A stretch of DNA of 64,000 bases from Streptococcus parasanguinis. Lineage in GTDB: Bacteria; Bacillota; Bacilli; Lactobacillales; Streptococcaceae. A model generated the notes under the pieces. That model did not search any database and was not told the origin of the DNA. It worked only from the letters and a program-made list of their open reading frames with translations. Both the position numbers and the translations under genes were made by a program. Location: contig NZ_CP133988.1 of the NCBI RefSeq assembly GCF_031582885.1, forward strand, positions 875,501 to 939,500. The letters run 5' to 3'. Below are positions 44,601 through 54,217 of this stretch, piece by piece; within the stretch, counting starts at the first letter, position 1; each line of letters begins with the position of its first letter.

Positions 44601-45644
44601 ATGGCTACTATGAAAGCAGCTCGCTGGCATGCAGCAAAAGACGTTCGTATCGAAGAAGTGGAAGTACCTGAAGTACAACCACATCAAGTAAAAGTGGCAG
44701 TTAAGTTCACAGGGATCTGTGGTACGGACTTGCATGAATATTTGGATGGACCGATCTTCATCCCAACTGAAGAACATGTGTATTCTGGTCAAAAAGCACC
44801 GGTCACTTTGGGACATGAATTCTCTGGTGAAATTGTAGAAGTCGGAAGTGATGTGACTCGTGTCAAAGTTGGCGATCGTGTCACTATCGAACCAATTCTT
44901 GCAGAGCACAACTTAATTGGTGATTATAACCTCGATCCAAACTTGAACTTTGTCGGACTCGCTGCAGATGGTGGTTTTGCTAAATATTGTGTTCTTGATG
45001 GTGATCTTGTCCATGTGATTCCAGATAGCTTGAGCTATGAACAAGCCGCTCTTACAGAACCTGCTGCGGTTGCTGTGTATGCCGTTCGTCAATCTGCTTT
45101 GAAAACTGGAGATACAGCTGTTATCTTTGGTTTGGGCCCAATTGGTCTTTTGATTGTTGAAGCCCTTCGTGCAGCAGGAGCATCAAAAATCTATGCGGTT
45201 GAATTGTCTCCTGAACGCCAAGCCAAAGCAGAAGAATTGGGAGCGATCGTTGTTCGTCCAGAAGAAGGAGAAACAATTGTAGAAGCCATCCATCGTTTAA
45301 CAGGTGGTGGAGCAGATGTTTCTTATGAAGTTACTGGAGTTCCAGTTGTTTTAGGCCAAGCCCTTGCAGCCGTTCATAAAGCTGGGGAATGTATGGTTGT
45401 ATCTATCTGGGAACGTGAAGCTAGCATCAATCCAAATGAATTCGCTATTCAAGAAAAATCCCTCAAAGGAATTATTGCCTACCGCCACATCTTCCCTAAA
45501 GTCTTGGAATTGATGGAACAAGGCTACTTCTCTGCTGAAAAATTGGTTACTAAGAAAATCAAATTGGAAAATATCGTTGAAGAAGGATTTATTGAATTAA
45601 CACAAGATAAATCCCAAATCAAGATCTTGGTTCAACCTGAATAA
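44601..45644 (+). CDS. (R,R)-butanediol dehydrogenase-like zinc alcohol dehydrogenase
   Basis: Medium-chain dehydrogenase, 347 residues, probably interconverting acetoin and 2,3-butanediol with NAD(H). Catalytic zinc ligands are in GICGTDLHEY (Cys near 40) and TLGHEFSGE (His-Glu near 74); the Rossmann motif is FGLGPIGLL near 177. The structural-zinc lobe, which normally holds four cysteines, reads EPILAEHNLIGDYNLDPNLN without cysteine. Single gene under a CcpA-type cre, which fits a fermentation side branch. RBS AAGGAG. Sorbitol or threonine dehydrogenase activity is less likely. Confidence 0.87.
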   Translation: MATMKAARWHAAKDVRIEEVEVPEVQPHQVKVAVKFTGICGTDLHEYLDGPIFIPTEEHVYSGQKAPVTLGHEFSGEIVEVGSDVTRVKVGDRVTIEPILAEHNLIGDYNLDPNLNFVGLAADGGFAKYCVLDGDLVHVIPDSLSYEQAALTEPAAVAVYAVRQSALKTGDTAVIFGLGPIGLLIVEALRAAGASKIYAVELSPERQAKAEELGAIVVRPEEGETIVEAIHRLTGGGADVSYEVTGVPVVLGQALAAVHKAGECMVVSIWEREASINPNEFAIQEKSLKGIIAYRHIFPKVLELMEQGYFSAEKLVTKKIKLENIVEEGFIELTQDKSQIKILVQPE

Positions 45645-45670
45645 GCGAATAAATTTATATGAAATAAAGC

Positions 45671-45699
45671 AAGGCTGAAACGTTTCGTTTCGGCCTTTT
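45671..45699 (+). terminator. Terminator after butanediol dehydrogenase gene
   Basis: AAGGCTGAAAC/GTTTCGGCCTT stem (one G-T pair) followed by TT. Confidence 0.7.
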
Positions 45700-45700
45700 A

Positions 45701-45709
45701 TGATACAAT
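45701..45709 (+). promoter_or_regulatory. Promoter of the DMT transporter gene
   Basis: TGA-TACAAT extended -10, 31 nt before the start. Confidence 0.5.
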
Positions 45710-45739
45710 AAAAGTAAGGAATAGATTTGGGAGGGGACT

Positions 45740-46651
45740 ATGTCAAAGACGATGAAAGGGACGCTCATGACCTTGATTGCTGGGATCGCTTGGGGCTTGT
45801 CAGGAGCCTGCGGCCAGTACCTGCTGGCTCATGGATTTACAGCAATTGGTTTGACAACGATTCGTTTAGTGTTTTCAGGAGCTGTACTACTGCTTCTTGC
45901 CTATCTAGCGGACCAGGAAAAAGTAAAGGCCTTTCTAACAGACCGCTCGTCATACATCCCCTTGCTTTTATTTGCATTTTTGGGTTTGTTAATGACCCAA
46001 TTGACTTATTTAGAAGCGATTGATGCGACTAATGCAGGTACTGCAACTGTTTTTCAATATCTCTGTCCCATTGGAGTTTTGGCCTATTCTTGTGTTAAGG
46101 ACCGAGTAGCTCCGACAGTATCTGAAATCTTTTCGATGATCTTAGCCATTGCAGGGACCTTTCTCATTGCAACCCATGGTCAACTCAATCAATTGGCAAT
46201 CACTCCTAAGGGGCTAGCTTGGGGACTGGTTTCTGCCTTTGCCTATGCCCTCTACATCATTCTGCCTATTCAATTGATTCAAAAATGGGGCAGTATGTTG
46301 GTGATTGGTATCGGTATGCTCATTCCAGGACTTGTAATGATTCCCTTCACAGGAAGAAGACTTTTTCATGGCCAATATAGCATGGATAATCTAATGGGCT
46401 TGGTTGGCTTAGTGGTGATTGGGACCATATTTGCCTATACGGTCTTTTTGAAAGGGACAACTCTGATTGGACCGGTCAAAGGTAGCCTTCTTGCAGCTAT
46501 TGAGCCTATTTCAGCTGTATTCTTTGCTTTTGCCATTATGAATGAACATTTCTTTGCCATTGATTTTATAGGAATGGCTATGATCCTCTTTGCGGTCCTC
46601 TTGATTTCCCTTAAGGATCTCATGATTCAAAAAGAAAAAGGAATCTTGTAA
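45740..46651 (+). CDS. EamA/DMT-superfamily transporter
   Basis: Membrane exporter of the drug/metabolite family, 303 residues with ten predicted helices in two EamA repeats (about 10-145 and 155-295). Typical patterns: GIAWGLSGACGQYLL in helix 1, LTYLEAIDATNAGTATVFQYLCPI, and LIGPVKGSLLAAIEPISAVFFAF in the second repeat. Substrate unknown; relatives export amino acids or metabolites. RBS GGGAGGGG. Own promoter and a terminator behind it. Confidence 0.9.
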   Translation: MSKTMKGTLMTLIAGIAWGLSGACGQYLLAHGFTAIGLTTIRLVFSGAVLLLLAYLADQEKVKAFLTDRSSYIPLLLFAFLGLLMTQLTYLEAIDATNAGTATVFQYLCPIGVLAYSCVKDRVAPTVSEIFSMILAIAGTFLIATHGQLNQLAITPKGLAWGLVSAFAYALYIILPIQLIQKWGSMLVIGIGMLIPGLVMIPFTGRRLFHGQYSMDNLMGLVGLVVIGTIFAYTVFLKGTTLIGPVKGSLLAAIEPISAVFFAFAIMNEHFFAIDFIGMAMILFAVLLISLKDLMIQKEKGIL

Positions 46652-46676
46652 AACCAAAACCAATTATTTTTCAGTT

Positions 46677-46707
46677 AAAAGGTTGAGACGAAGATCTTGA
46701 CCTTTTT
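46677..46707 (+). terminator. Terminator after the DMT gene
   Basis: AAAAGGT/ACCTTTT stem with T5, imperfect in its upper half. Confidence 0.6.
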
Positions 46708-46794
46708 ATGATAGGGGAGAGTTATCACTATATAGCGTATACATAGCTAGAAAAAGATGTTAAAATAGAACAAAACTTTTTTAAGGAGATGAGA

Positions 46795-47883
46795 ATGAAA
46801 AAGATTTTTAAATGGACCTTATTTGCTGTGGCGACCTTGAGTCTAGTAGCTTGTGGGACTGGTGCTCAAAAGACCAATTCGCAGCAAGCAAAGACAGAAA
46901 AAGCAGCGAAAAGCTCTGCATCTGACGGTCAAGTCGAGGTGAGTTTAAAAGGAGGGCAATACATCAAACCACCTGTCCTCAATGACTCAGAAGACGGAAC
47001 CTATTTAGCCCTTCAATTAGAATTTAAAAATGTTGCCAAAGAATCTATCAACGTGTCAGATTCAGATATCACCATTTACGATGCAGATAATAACAAGGTC
47101 AAATTGCAGTCAGGAATTTATGACCACAGTGAAGCCTTCCAACTGCTCAAGAGTGATCAGTTGGCCCAGGATAAAAAATTAACCGGCTATATCGTTTTTC
47201 CAGTCGAAAAAGGCAAGAAGTACGAAGTGCAGTATGAACGAAAAAACTATAGCTCTGATAAAAAATCCAAGCCTTTAAAATTTGCGGTGGATTCTTCTCA
47301 GTATGAGGATAAGGTGGAAGCTTCCACTATTCTAGCAGATGAATACATCAATCAAGTTTACTTTAGTGGCCAACGAAAGGTCAAAAAGGATGACGCTTTT
47401 GTTTTGGGAACTGATTTGAAAAAGGAACGCAGTGATTTCCGTGCGAAATTTGCGGCTGATTTTACTCGTCAATTGCATGATTACCAATTCCCTGAAGAAG
47501 AAGTGACCCAGTTTATCGATGCTTATGAAAAAGAAAATGCTAAGCGTGCGAAATTAACCTATAAGGTTAAACAATATCTCCCGGACAAGGTGGTCATTAG
47601 TCTAAATCCTGAGACGGTCAGCATGGAAAAGACGATCTTAAACCACATGCAGACCTTCTATCAGGAACATCGAAAAGACTATCCAGGGATCATCGAAGCG
47701 AACCAGGCTCAAAACAAAGCCTATAGAGAGGAAATGATGGCTTCTCTGGCAGATCGCCCCTTGACGACGCCGGATCGATACGACTACCAGTTGACCTTTG
47801 TTAAGAAAGATGGCAAATGGGAAGTAGAAAAAGCCTACAATAGTGATAGCTTTATGGAAAAATTCGAGGGAAATCTTTCTTAA
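46795..47883 (+). CDS. Lipoprotein with DUF4352-like and DUF5105-like domains
   Basis: Surface lipoprotein of 362 residues. The signal peptide ends in the lipobox LVAC (Cys near residue 19). A low-complexity Lys/Gln/Ser linker follows, then an immunoglobulin-like DUF4352-type domain (about 45-155: GQVEVSLKGGQYIKPP, TYLALQLEFKNVAKESINVSDSDITIYD) and a mostly helical DUF5105-type C-terminus ending in KDGKWEVEKAY. Function unknown. The chosen ATG has AAGGAG 6 nt upstream; another ATG two codons earlier is too close to it. Confidence 0.85.
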   Translation: MKKIFKWTLFAVATLSLVACGTGAQKTNSQQAKTEKAAKSSASDGQVEVSLKGGQYIKPPVLNDSEDGTYLALQLEFKNVAKESINVSDSDITIYDADNNKVKLQSGIYDHSEAFQLLKSDQLAQDKKLTGYIVFPVEKGKKYEVQYERKNYSSDKKSKPLKFAVDSSQYEDKVEASTILADEYINQVYFSGQRKVKKDDAFVLGTDLKKERSDFRAKFAADFTRQLHDYQFPEEEVTQFIDAYEKENAKRAKLTYKVKQYLPDKVVISLNPETVSMEKTILNHMQTFYQEHRKDYPGIIEANQAQNKAYREEMMASLADRPLTTPDRYDYQLTFVKKDGKWEVEKAYNSDSFMEKFEGNLS

Positions 47884-47895
47884 TGCTGAAGTTGG

Positions 47896-47927
47896 CACTC
47901 CTAGGATATGAATCTAGGAGTGTTTTT
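47896..47927 (+). terminator. Terminator after the lipoprotein gene
   Basis: CACTCCTAG/CTAGGAGTG stem with T5. Confidence 0.8.
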
Positions 47928-47930
47928 ATC

Positions 47931-47947
47931 TATAGTTTGAAACTATA
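47931..47947 (+). promoter_or_regulatory. MET-box (MtaR/MetR-type activator site)
   Basis: TATAGTTTGAAACTATA is a perfect 17-bp palindrome and identical to the streptococcal MET-box consensus bound by the LysR-type regulator MtaR. It lies 21 bp upstream of a plausible -35 for the M20 hydrolase gene, a normal place for activation. Confidence 0.88.
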
Positions 47948-47968
47948 TCAAAACCCAAGAAACAAGAA

Positions 47969-47998
47969 TTAGACGGAAACACCTATTAGTGATAAAAT
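47969..47998 (+). promoter_or_regulatory. Promoter of the M20 hydrolase gene
   Basis: TTAGAC, 18-nt spacer, TGA-TAAAAT extended -10. The weak -35 fits dependence on an activator. Confidence 0.55.
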
Positions 47999-48028
47999 AA
48001 TTTTAAGTTTGAAAGGAGATGAAGGCTT

Positions 48029-49174
48029 GTGTCTTTTTCTTATGAAGAGTTAGCAGAGATTCGCCACTATATCCACCAACACCCAGAATTGTCTGGTCAA
48101 GAATACCAGACAACCGCCTTTCTAAAAGAGCGTTTAGAAGAGTTGGGGATTCGTATTTTAGAGAGTGGATTAAAAACGGGTCTGATTGCAGAAATTGGAT
48201 CCGGCCAACCGGTGGTAGCACTTCGAGCAGATATCGATGCCCTTCCAATTTTGGAACAAACAAATCTTCCCTACCAAAGTCAGAATCCAGGAGTCATGCA
48301 TGCATGTGGCCATGATTTTCATCAAACCAGTCTTCTGGGAGCAGCAGCCCTTCTCAAGGAAATAGAAGACCAGCTTGAAGGGACCGTACGCTTGATCTTT
48401 CAACCAGCAGAAGAAACATCAGAAGGTGCTTCTGATGTTTTGGCAACAGGACTGTTGGAGGATGTTCAAGGAATTATTGGTTTTCACAACATTCCCCAGC
48501 TAAAAGCAGGGCAACTTGCCTTGAATGCTGGAGCTATGATGGCAGGGGTTGAGAAATTCAAGGTTACCGTGACAGGGGTTAGTAGCCATGCTGCAAGACC
48601 GGATTTGGGAGTTGATACGGTAACAGCCGTCACAACCATGGTTCAGAATGTACAATTATTAATTTCACGGACCATTTCTCCCTTTGAAACAGCTGTTTTG
48701 TCCATTACGCATCTAGATGTGGGTTCAACCTGGAATGTACTCCCAAAATCAGGCTATTTTGAAGGAACGATTCGCTCCTTTAATCCGAGTGTGCAAAGAG
48801 AGTTGAAGGAACATTTTATTTCGATCATTCGTCATATAGCAAAAAGTCTGGAAGTAGATGTAGCTTTTGAGTGGGGTGTGACACCTCCCGTTACCTTTAA
48901 CGATGAGGAATTGACGCAGGTGGTTTGGGAAGCTTCACAAGACTTGGCTGAAGTGATTCCAGCAAATCCTTCTACTGCTGGAGAAGACTTCGCCTTTTAC
49001 CAAGAGCGAATTCCTGGAGTCTTTGCCTTTATTGGTTCGAATGGAGAGCCGGATGCGCCAGACCTCCATCATGATCACATGACCATCGATGATGCAGCCT
49101 TTGAGGTTTCGGTTCCCTATTATGTTGAAAATGCGCAAGCTTTATTGCGGTATTTTAAGGCCAAAGATGTGTGA
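48029..49174 (+). CDS. M20-family amidohydrolase (N-acyl-amino acid deacylase type)
   Basis: Cytosolic metallohydrolase of 381 residues related to hippurate and IAA-amino acid hydrolases. N-terminal IRHYIHQHPELSGQE, metal ligands in MHACGHDFH near 92 and FQPAEETSEGA near 130, and DLHHDH near the end. GTG start; AAGGAG lies 10 nt upstream and no better ATG is in frame. The MET-box makes it part of the methionine/cysteine regulon, so the natural substrate may be an N-acyl sulfur amino acid. That is inference. Confidence 0.85.
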   Translation: MSFSYEELAEIRHYIHQHPELSGQEYQTTAFLKERLEELGIRILESGLKTGLIAEIGSGQPVVALRADIDALPILEQTNLPYQSQNPGVMHACGHDFHQTSLLGAAALLKEIEDQLEGTVRLIFQPAEETSEGASDVLATGLLEDVQGIIGFHNIPQLKAGQLALNAGAMMAGVEKFKVTVTGVSSHAARPDLGVDTVTAVTTMVQNVQLLISRTISPFETAVLSITHLDVGSTWNVLPKSGYFEGTIRSFNPSVQRELKEHFISIIRHIAKSLEVDVAFEWGVTPPVTFNDEELTQVVWEASQDLAEVIPANPSTAGEDFAFYQERIPGVFAFIGSNGEPDAPDLHHDHMTIDDAAFEVSVPYYVENAQALLRYFKAKDV

Positions 49175-49230
49175 TAAAGAAAAACTATCACCTCCATAAA
49201 AAATATATATTAGGCAAGTAAATGCTTTTT

Positions 49231-49239
49231 TGATAAAAT
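49231..49239 (+). promoter_or_regulatory. Possible promoter of the solute-binding protein gene
   Basis: TGA-TAAAAT extended -10, 56 nt before the start. The gene could equally be read from the MET-box promoter, as no terminator intervenes. Confidence 0.4.
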
Positions 49240-49294
49240 TAAAAAATACTTTTAAAATGGCGTTTTATGTGCCTGAAACGAATAAGGAGATCCT

Positions 49295-50122
49295 ATGAAT
49301 CTAAAAAAAGTGATTAAGTATTCTGCTTTAGGATTAGTTGCAGTCCTTGCAACCAGTGCTTTAGTAGCATGTTCATCTGGTAAATCAGCCAGTGGTAAGA
49401 AAACCATTGAAGTTGGTACTGTTGGAACAACCAAACCATTCTCTTACGAAGAAAAAGACGGCAAGCTAACCGGTTATGAAATCGAAGTTTTGCGTGAAAT
49501 CTTCAAAGGTTCAGACAAATATGAAGTAAACTTTAACAAAACAGAGTGGTCTTCAGTCTTCGCTGGCTTAGATAGTGACCGTTTCCAAATCGGTGCCAAC
49601 AACATTAGCTACTCAAAAGAGCGGGAAGAAAAATACCTCTATCCAAATCCATATGCTCGTAATCCATTAGTATTGGTCGTACCAAAAGATTCTTCTATTA
49701 AATCTTTGGATGACATTGGTGGCAAGAAAACAGAAGTTGTTCAAGGAACATCTACTGCTAAACAATTAGAAGATTACAATAAAAAACATTCAGATAATCC
49801 AACTGACTTGCAATACACAGATGGAACCATTCAAACCATCATGGCTAATTTAGCGGATGGTCGTACAGATTACAAGATCTTCGAACGGATCTCAGTAGAT
49901 ACTATCATTCGTGATCAAGGCTATGACAACTTGAAGGTTATCGAGCTTCCAAGCGACCAACAACCTTATGTGTATCCAATTATTGCAAAAGAAGATAAAG
50001 ATCTTCAAAAATTTGTCAATAAACGTATCAAGGAACTCTACGACAATGGAACCCTTGAAAAACTGTCTAAAAAATACTTTGGTGGAACTTACCTACCAGA
50101 AGCAAAAGATATTAAAGAATAA
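49295..50122 (+). CDS. Amino acid ABC transporter substrate-binding lipoprotein (family 3)
   Basis: Surface lipoprotein of 275 residues, signal peptide with lipobox ALVAC (Cys near 27). The type II periplasmic-binding fold is recognised from [32 protein letters not shown] and [25 protein letters not shown]. The ligand is probably a polar or sulfur amino acid (cystine-type relatives occur). It has no ATPase or permease of its own here. It is followed after 24 nt by metQ, as at the corresponding pneumococcal locus. RBS AAGGAG. Confidence 0.9.
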   Translation: MNLKKVIKYSALGLVAVLATSALVACSSGKSASGKKTIEVGTVGTTKPFSYEEKDGKLTGYEIEVLREIFKGSDKYEVNFNKTEWSSVFAGLDSDRFQIGANNISYSKEREEKYLYPNPYARNPLVLVVPKDSSIKSLDDIGGKKTEVVQGTSTAKQLEDYNKKHSDNPTDLQYTDGTIQTIMANLADGRTDYKIFERISVDTIIRDQGYDNLKVIELPSDQQPYVYPIIAKEDKDLQKFVNKRIKELYDNGTLEKLSKKYFGGTYLPEAKDIKE

Positions 50123-50146
50123 TATTTAATTAAAGGAGACTTCAAA

Positions 50147-51010
50147 ATGAAATTGAAAAAAATTCTTGGTTTAACAGCTCTTGCAGCTCTTGCAACATTT
50201 GCTCTTGCAGCATGTGGTTCTTCAAAATCATCTAGCAAAGATGGTGAAACAACTGTAAAAGTAGGTGTCATGACTTTGAGCGATACTGAAAAAGCTCGTT
50301 GGGATCAAGTTCAAAAGAACTTGGATGACGCTAAAACAGGGATCAAATTGGAATTCACTCAATTTACAGATTACTCACAACCAAACGTGGCTGTAAAAGA
50401 TGGTAGCGTAGATATCAATGCATTCCAACACTACAACTTCCTTGATAACTGGAATTCTAAAAACGACAAAGCCCTTGTTGCAGTAGCAGATACTTACATC
50501 GCTCCAATCCGTCTTTACTCTGGTACAGAAAACGGTAAAAACAAATACACTTCTATCAAAGAAATTCCTAAAGGTGGAACAATCGCTGTACCAAATGACC
50601 CAACAAATGAAAGCCGTGCCTTGTATGTCTTGCAATCAGCAGGTTTGATTAAATTGGATACCAAAGATGGACAATTGGCAAACGTATCAAATATCAAAGA
50701 AAATTCAAAAGATTTGAAGATCTCTGAATTGGATGCTTCACAAACACCATCTGCTCTTCCATCAGTAGATGCTGCTGTCATCAACAATACCTTCGTTCGT
50801 GAAGCAGGCGTTGATTTCAAAAAAGCTATCTATGTTGAAAAGAAAGACAACAACTCAAAACAATGGTACAATTTGATCGCTGCTAAGAAAGATTGGGAAA
50901 AATCTGATAAAGCAAAAGCTATCAAAGAAATCATCAAAGCCTATCACAAAGACAATGTGAAGAAAGTGATCGAAGAATCTTCAGAAGGAATGGACCAACC
51001 AGTCTTTTAA
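50147..51010 (+). CDS. metQ: Methionine ABC transporter substrate-binding lipoprotein MetQ
   Basis: NlpA-family lipoprotein of 287 residues that presents methionine to MetNI. Lipobox LAAC (Cys near 23). Family blocks: VKVGVMTLSDTEKARWDQV, DGSVDINAFQHYNFLDNWN, IAVPNDPTNESRALYVLQSAGLI and VDAAVINNTF with the ligand Asn. RBS AAGGAG. The partner ATPase and permease lie downstream behind a dipeptidase gene. Confidence 0.95.
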   Translation: MKLKKILGLTALAALATFALAACGSSKSSSKDGETTVKVGVMTLSDTEKARWDQVQKNLDDAKTGIKLEFTQFTDYSQPNVAVKDGSVDINAFQHYNFLDNWNSKNDKALVAVADTYIAPIRLYSGTENGKNKYTSIKEIPKGGTIAVPNDPTNESRALYVLQSAGLIKLDTKDGQLANVSNIKENSKDLKISELDASQTPSALPSVDAAVINNTFVREAGVDFKKAIYVEKKDNNSKQWYNLIAAKKDWEKSDKAKAIKEIIKAYHKDNVKKVIEESSEGMDQPVF

Positions 51011-51033
51011 GATTCGATCTCAAGTGTATGAAG

Positions 51034-51059
51034 GAGGTGGAGAAGCAATTCTCTACCTC
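51034..51059 (+). other. Hairpin between metQ and the dipeptidase gene
   Basis: GAGGTGGAGAA/TTCTCTACCTC stem with one G-T pair and a GCAA tetraloop, but no T-run. More likely an mRNA processing or stability element than a terminator. It may keep the metQ message higher than that of metNI. Confidence 0.5.
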
Positions 51060-51082
51060 TTATCGTGTATTAGGAGGAATGC

Positions 51083-52456
51083 ATGCCTTTTGCAACAGAA
51101 GCGGAACAAATTCGAAAATTTGAAAATGATGAGGTCGCACAACATTATTTTGAAGTGTTGCGAACCTTGATTTCAAAAAAATCCATCTTTGCTCAACAAG
51201 TAGGTCTCAAGGAAGTGGCCAACTATTTGGGGGAAATTTTTACAGCTGCAGGAGCCAAAGTCGAAGTGGATGATAGCTACACAGCCCCTTTTGTGATTGC
51301 CAAATTTTTCTCCCCAAATCCAGACGCAAAAACCATCATCTTCTATAACCACTATGATACAGTACCAGCGGATGGAGACCAACCTTGGACGGGAGATCCT
51401 TTTACCTTATCGGTTCATTACGGGACCATGTACGGTCGAGGGGTTGATGATGACAAGGGGCATATCACGGCTCGTCTCACAGCTCTTCGAAAATACATTC
51501 GTGAAAGTGGCGATTTGCCAGTCAATATCACCTTTATCATCGAAGGGGCAGAGGAGTCTGCATCGACTGACTTGGATAAATACTTGGCCAAACATAAGAA
51601 ACACTTGCGTGTGGCAGACCTCTTAGTGTGGGAACAAGGTACCCGAAATAATCAGGGTCAGTTGGAAATTTCCGGTGGTAGCAAAGGGATCGTCACCTTT
51701 GATATGGTGGTGAAGAGTGCAGAAGTGGATATCCATTCCAGCTATGGTGGCGTGGTGGACTCTGCTTCTTGGTATTTGTTAAATGCTATCGCCAGTCTTC
51801 GTGACAAAGAAGGCCGAATCTTGGTGGATGGGATTTATGATCAGATCCAAGAACCCAATGAACGCGAACTAGCTTTGATCGAACAATATGCCAACAAAGG
51901 ACCAGAAGATGTAGCGGAAACCTATGGTCTAACCCTTCCAATCTTGAAGGAAGACCGAAAAGAATTCCTGCGTCGTTTCTATTTTGAACCAGCCCTGAAT
52001 ATTGAAGGTTTTGGCTCTGGTTACCAAGGACAAGGTGTTAAAACGATTCTTCCGGCAGAGGCGCGTGCCAAGATGGAGGTGCGCTTGGTTCCAGGTCTAG
52101 ATCCCAAGGATGTCTTAGAAAAGATCAAGCAACAATTGAAGAAAAATGGCTATGATCAGGTCGAATTGGTCTATACTCTCGGTGAAATGAGTTACCGAAG
52201 TGATATGAGTGCCCCATCGATTTTAAATGTCATACGGCTGGCCAAAGATTTCTATAGAGAAGGAGTTTCTGTTCTTCCAACAACAGCGGGAACAGGGCCA
52301 ATGCACACGGTCTTTGAGGCTTTGCAGGTGCCGATGGCAGCCTTTGGAATTGGCAATGCCAATAGCCGTGATCATGGGGGCGACGAAAATGTGAAAATCG
52401 CCGATTATTACACCCATATTGAATTGATAAAGGAGTTAATAGCAAGTTATGAGTAA
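51083..52456 (+). CDS. M20-family dipeptidase
   Basis: Zinc peptidase of 457 residues. Metal and catalytic residues are visible in [20 protein letters not shown] near 93 (His-x-Asp), [10 protein letters not shown] near 125 (bridging Asp), [10 protein letters not shown] near 158 (Glu-Glu) and a final [12 protein letters not shown]. The gene sits between metQ and metN and overlaps metN by 8 nt, so it is expressed with the methionine transporter. It likely frees methionine or other residues from peptides taken up by the cell. Confidence 0.92.
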   Translation: MPFATEAEQIRKFENDEVAQHYFEVLRTLISKKSIFAQQVGLKEVANYLGEIFTAAGAKVEVDDSYTAPFVIAKFFSPNPDAKTIIFYNHYDTVPADGDQPWTGDPFTLSVHYGTMYGRGVDDDKGHITARLTALRKYIRESGDLPVNITFIIEGAEESASTDLDKYLAKHKKHLRVADLLVWEQGTRNNQGQLEISGGSKGIVTFDMVVKSAEVDIHSSYGGVVDSASWYLLNAIASLRDKEGRILVDGIYDQIQEPNERELALIEQYANKGPEDVAETYGLTLPILKEDRKEFLRRFYFEPALNIEGFGSGYQGQGVKTILPAEARAKMEVRLVPGLDPKDVLEKIKQQLKKNGYDQVELVYTLGEMSYRSDMSAPSILNVIRLAKDFYREGVSVLPTTAGTGPMHTVFEALQVPMAAFGIGNANSRDHGGDENVKIADYYTHIELIKELIASYE

Positions 52457-53516
52457 AGCAATGATTCAGCTGGACCACATTGATGTGACCTTCCAGCAAA
52501 AGAAACGTCAGATCCAAGCCGTCAAAGATGTGACCATTCATATTAATGAAGGCGATATTTATGGGATTGTAGGGTATTCCGGAGCCGGGAAATCGACCTT
52601 GGTTCGGGTGATCAATCTCTTACAAGTTCCAAGTGCCGGAACCATCACTGTGGATGGGGATGTGATTTACCAAGATCGGGTGACCTTAAAACCGGCTGCT
52701 CTTCGAGAGAAACGTCGGGATATCGGGATGATCTTCCAACACTTCAACTTGATGGCTCAAATGACCGTCGCAGAAAATGTAGCCTTCGCTCTTAAACATT
52801 CAAATTTAAATAAAGAACAAAAGAATGAAAAAGTGGCGAAATTGTTGGATCTAGTTGGTCTAGCTGACCGTGCAGAAAATTACCCAGCCCAATTGTCTGG
52901 TGGTCAAAAGCAACGGGTAGCGATTGCGCGTGCCCTTGCCAATGATCCAAAGATTTTGATCTCAGATGAGTCAACTTCAGCCTTGGATCCAAAGACGACC
53001 AAACAAATTCTAGCTCTGTTGCAAGAATTGAACAAGAAACTTGGTTTAACCATTGTCTTGATCACCCATGAGATGCAAATTGTCAAAGATATTGCCAACC
53101 GGGTAGCTGTCATGCAAAATGGCGAACTGATTGAAGAAGGGTCTGTTTTAGATATCTTCTCGAATCCGAAAAATGCTTTGACGCAAGACTTTATCACCGT
53201 TGCAACAGGAATCGATGAAGCCATGGTGAAAATCAATCAACAAGCGATTGTTAAGAACTTGCCTGATGATTCGATGTTGGCGCATCTCAAGTATGCAGGT
53301 TCTGTGACAGATACAGCCATCATCAATGATATTTACAAGCAGTACCAAGTATCTGCCAACATTTTATTTGGGAACATCGAGATCCTTGATAACACGCCTG
53401 TTGGAGAATTGGTGGTCATCTTATCAGGTGAAAATCAAAATCTGGAAACGGCCAAAGCTGAGTTAGAAAATGCAGGAGTTTCCGTGACTATTGTGAAAGA
53501 TGGGAGAAAAGCATGA
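52449..53516 (+). CDS. metN: Methionine ABC transporter ATP-binding protein
   Basis: Energises methionine import. 355 residues: ABC domain (Walker [10 protein letters not shown] near 40, signature LSGGQKQR near 142, Walker B ILISDEST with Ser in place of the usual Ala) and a C-terminal NIL/ACT-like domain (about 270-355) that senses intracellular methionine for trans-inhibition. Overlaps the dipeptidase gene upstream and metI downstream (4 nt, ATGA). Confidence 0.97.
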   Translation: MSKAMIQLDHIDVTFQQKKRQIQAVKDVTIHINEGDIYGIVGYSGAGKSTLVRVINLLQVPSAGTITVDGDVIYQDRVTLKPAALREKRRDIGMIFQHFNLMAQMTVAENVAFALKHSNLNKEQKNEKVAKLLDLVGLADRAENYPAQLSGGQKQRVAIARALANDPKILISDESTSALDPKTTKQILALLQELNKKLGLTIVLITHEMQIVKDIANRVAVMQNGELIEEGSVLDIFSNPKNALTQDFITVATGIDEAMVKINQQAIVKNLPDDSMLAHLKYAGSVTDTAIINDIYKQYQVSANILFGNIEILDNTPVGELVVILSGENQNLETAKAELENAGVSVTIVKDGRKA

Positions 53517-54205
53517 TCCAGTTAATTCAAACATATTTACCAAATGTCTATAAATTAGGGTGGTCTGGCCAGTATGGATGGGGAACCGCTATTTACTTGA
53601 CTCTTTACATGACCGTTATTTCCTTCATTATTGGTGGATTTTTAGGTTTGGTGACAGGACTTTTGTTAGTCTTGACCCGTCCAGGTGGTGTCATCGAAAA
53701 TAGAATCGTTTTCCAAATTTTGGATAAAATTACTTCCTTGTTCCGCGCCATTCCTTTCATTATCTTGTTGGCCTTTATTAATCCCTTGACCTACTTGCTC
53801 TTGAAAAATACCATCGGTCCTACAGCGGCACTTGTTCCGCTATCCTTGGCTGTCTTTCCATTCTTTGCCCGCCAAGTCCAAGTAGTCTTGTCAGAATTGG
53901 ATGGAGGCGTGATTGAAGCAGCACAAGCCAGTGGGGCAACCTTCTGGGATATTGTTGGTGTCTACCTTCGTGAAGGGCTTCCTGATTTGATCCGTGTAAC
54001 AACAGTGACCATCATTTCCTTGATTGGAGAAACCGCCATGGCGGGTGCCGTTGGTGCTGGAGGATTAGGAACCTTGGCCATCAACTACGGGAAAAACATG
54101 TTTAACAATGATGTCATCTTTGTGGCGACCTTATTGATCCTGATTCTGATCGTTCTGGTCCAATTTATCGGGGACTTCCTTTCGAAGAAAATTAGCCACC
54201 GTTAG
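53513..54205 (+). CDS. metI: Methionine ABC transporter permease
   Basis: Membrane subunit of 230 residues with five helices. The EAA coupling loop is seen as [30 protein letters not shown] near 135-165. The TAM...[10 protein letters not shown] region after it is typical of MetI. Translationally coupled to metN. It is followed after 12 nt by the MptD-like membrane protein, so the operon probably continues. Confidence 0.97.
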   Translation: MIQLIQTYLPNVYKLGWSGQYGWGTAIYLTLYMTVISFIIGGFLGLVTGLLLVLTRPGGVIENRIVFQILDKITSLFRAIPFIILLAFINPLTYLLLKNTIGPTAALVPLSLAVFPFFARQVQVVLSELDGGVIEAAQASGATFWDIVGVYLREGLPDLIRVTTVTIISLIGETAMAGAVGAGGLGTLAINYGKNMFNNDVIFVATLLILILIVLVQFIGDFLSKKISHR

Positions 54206-54217
54206 GATCAGTATCCA

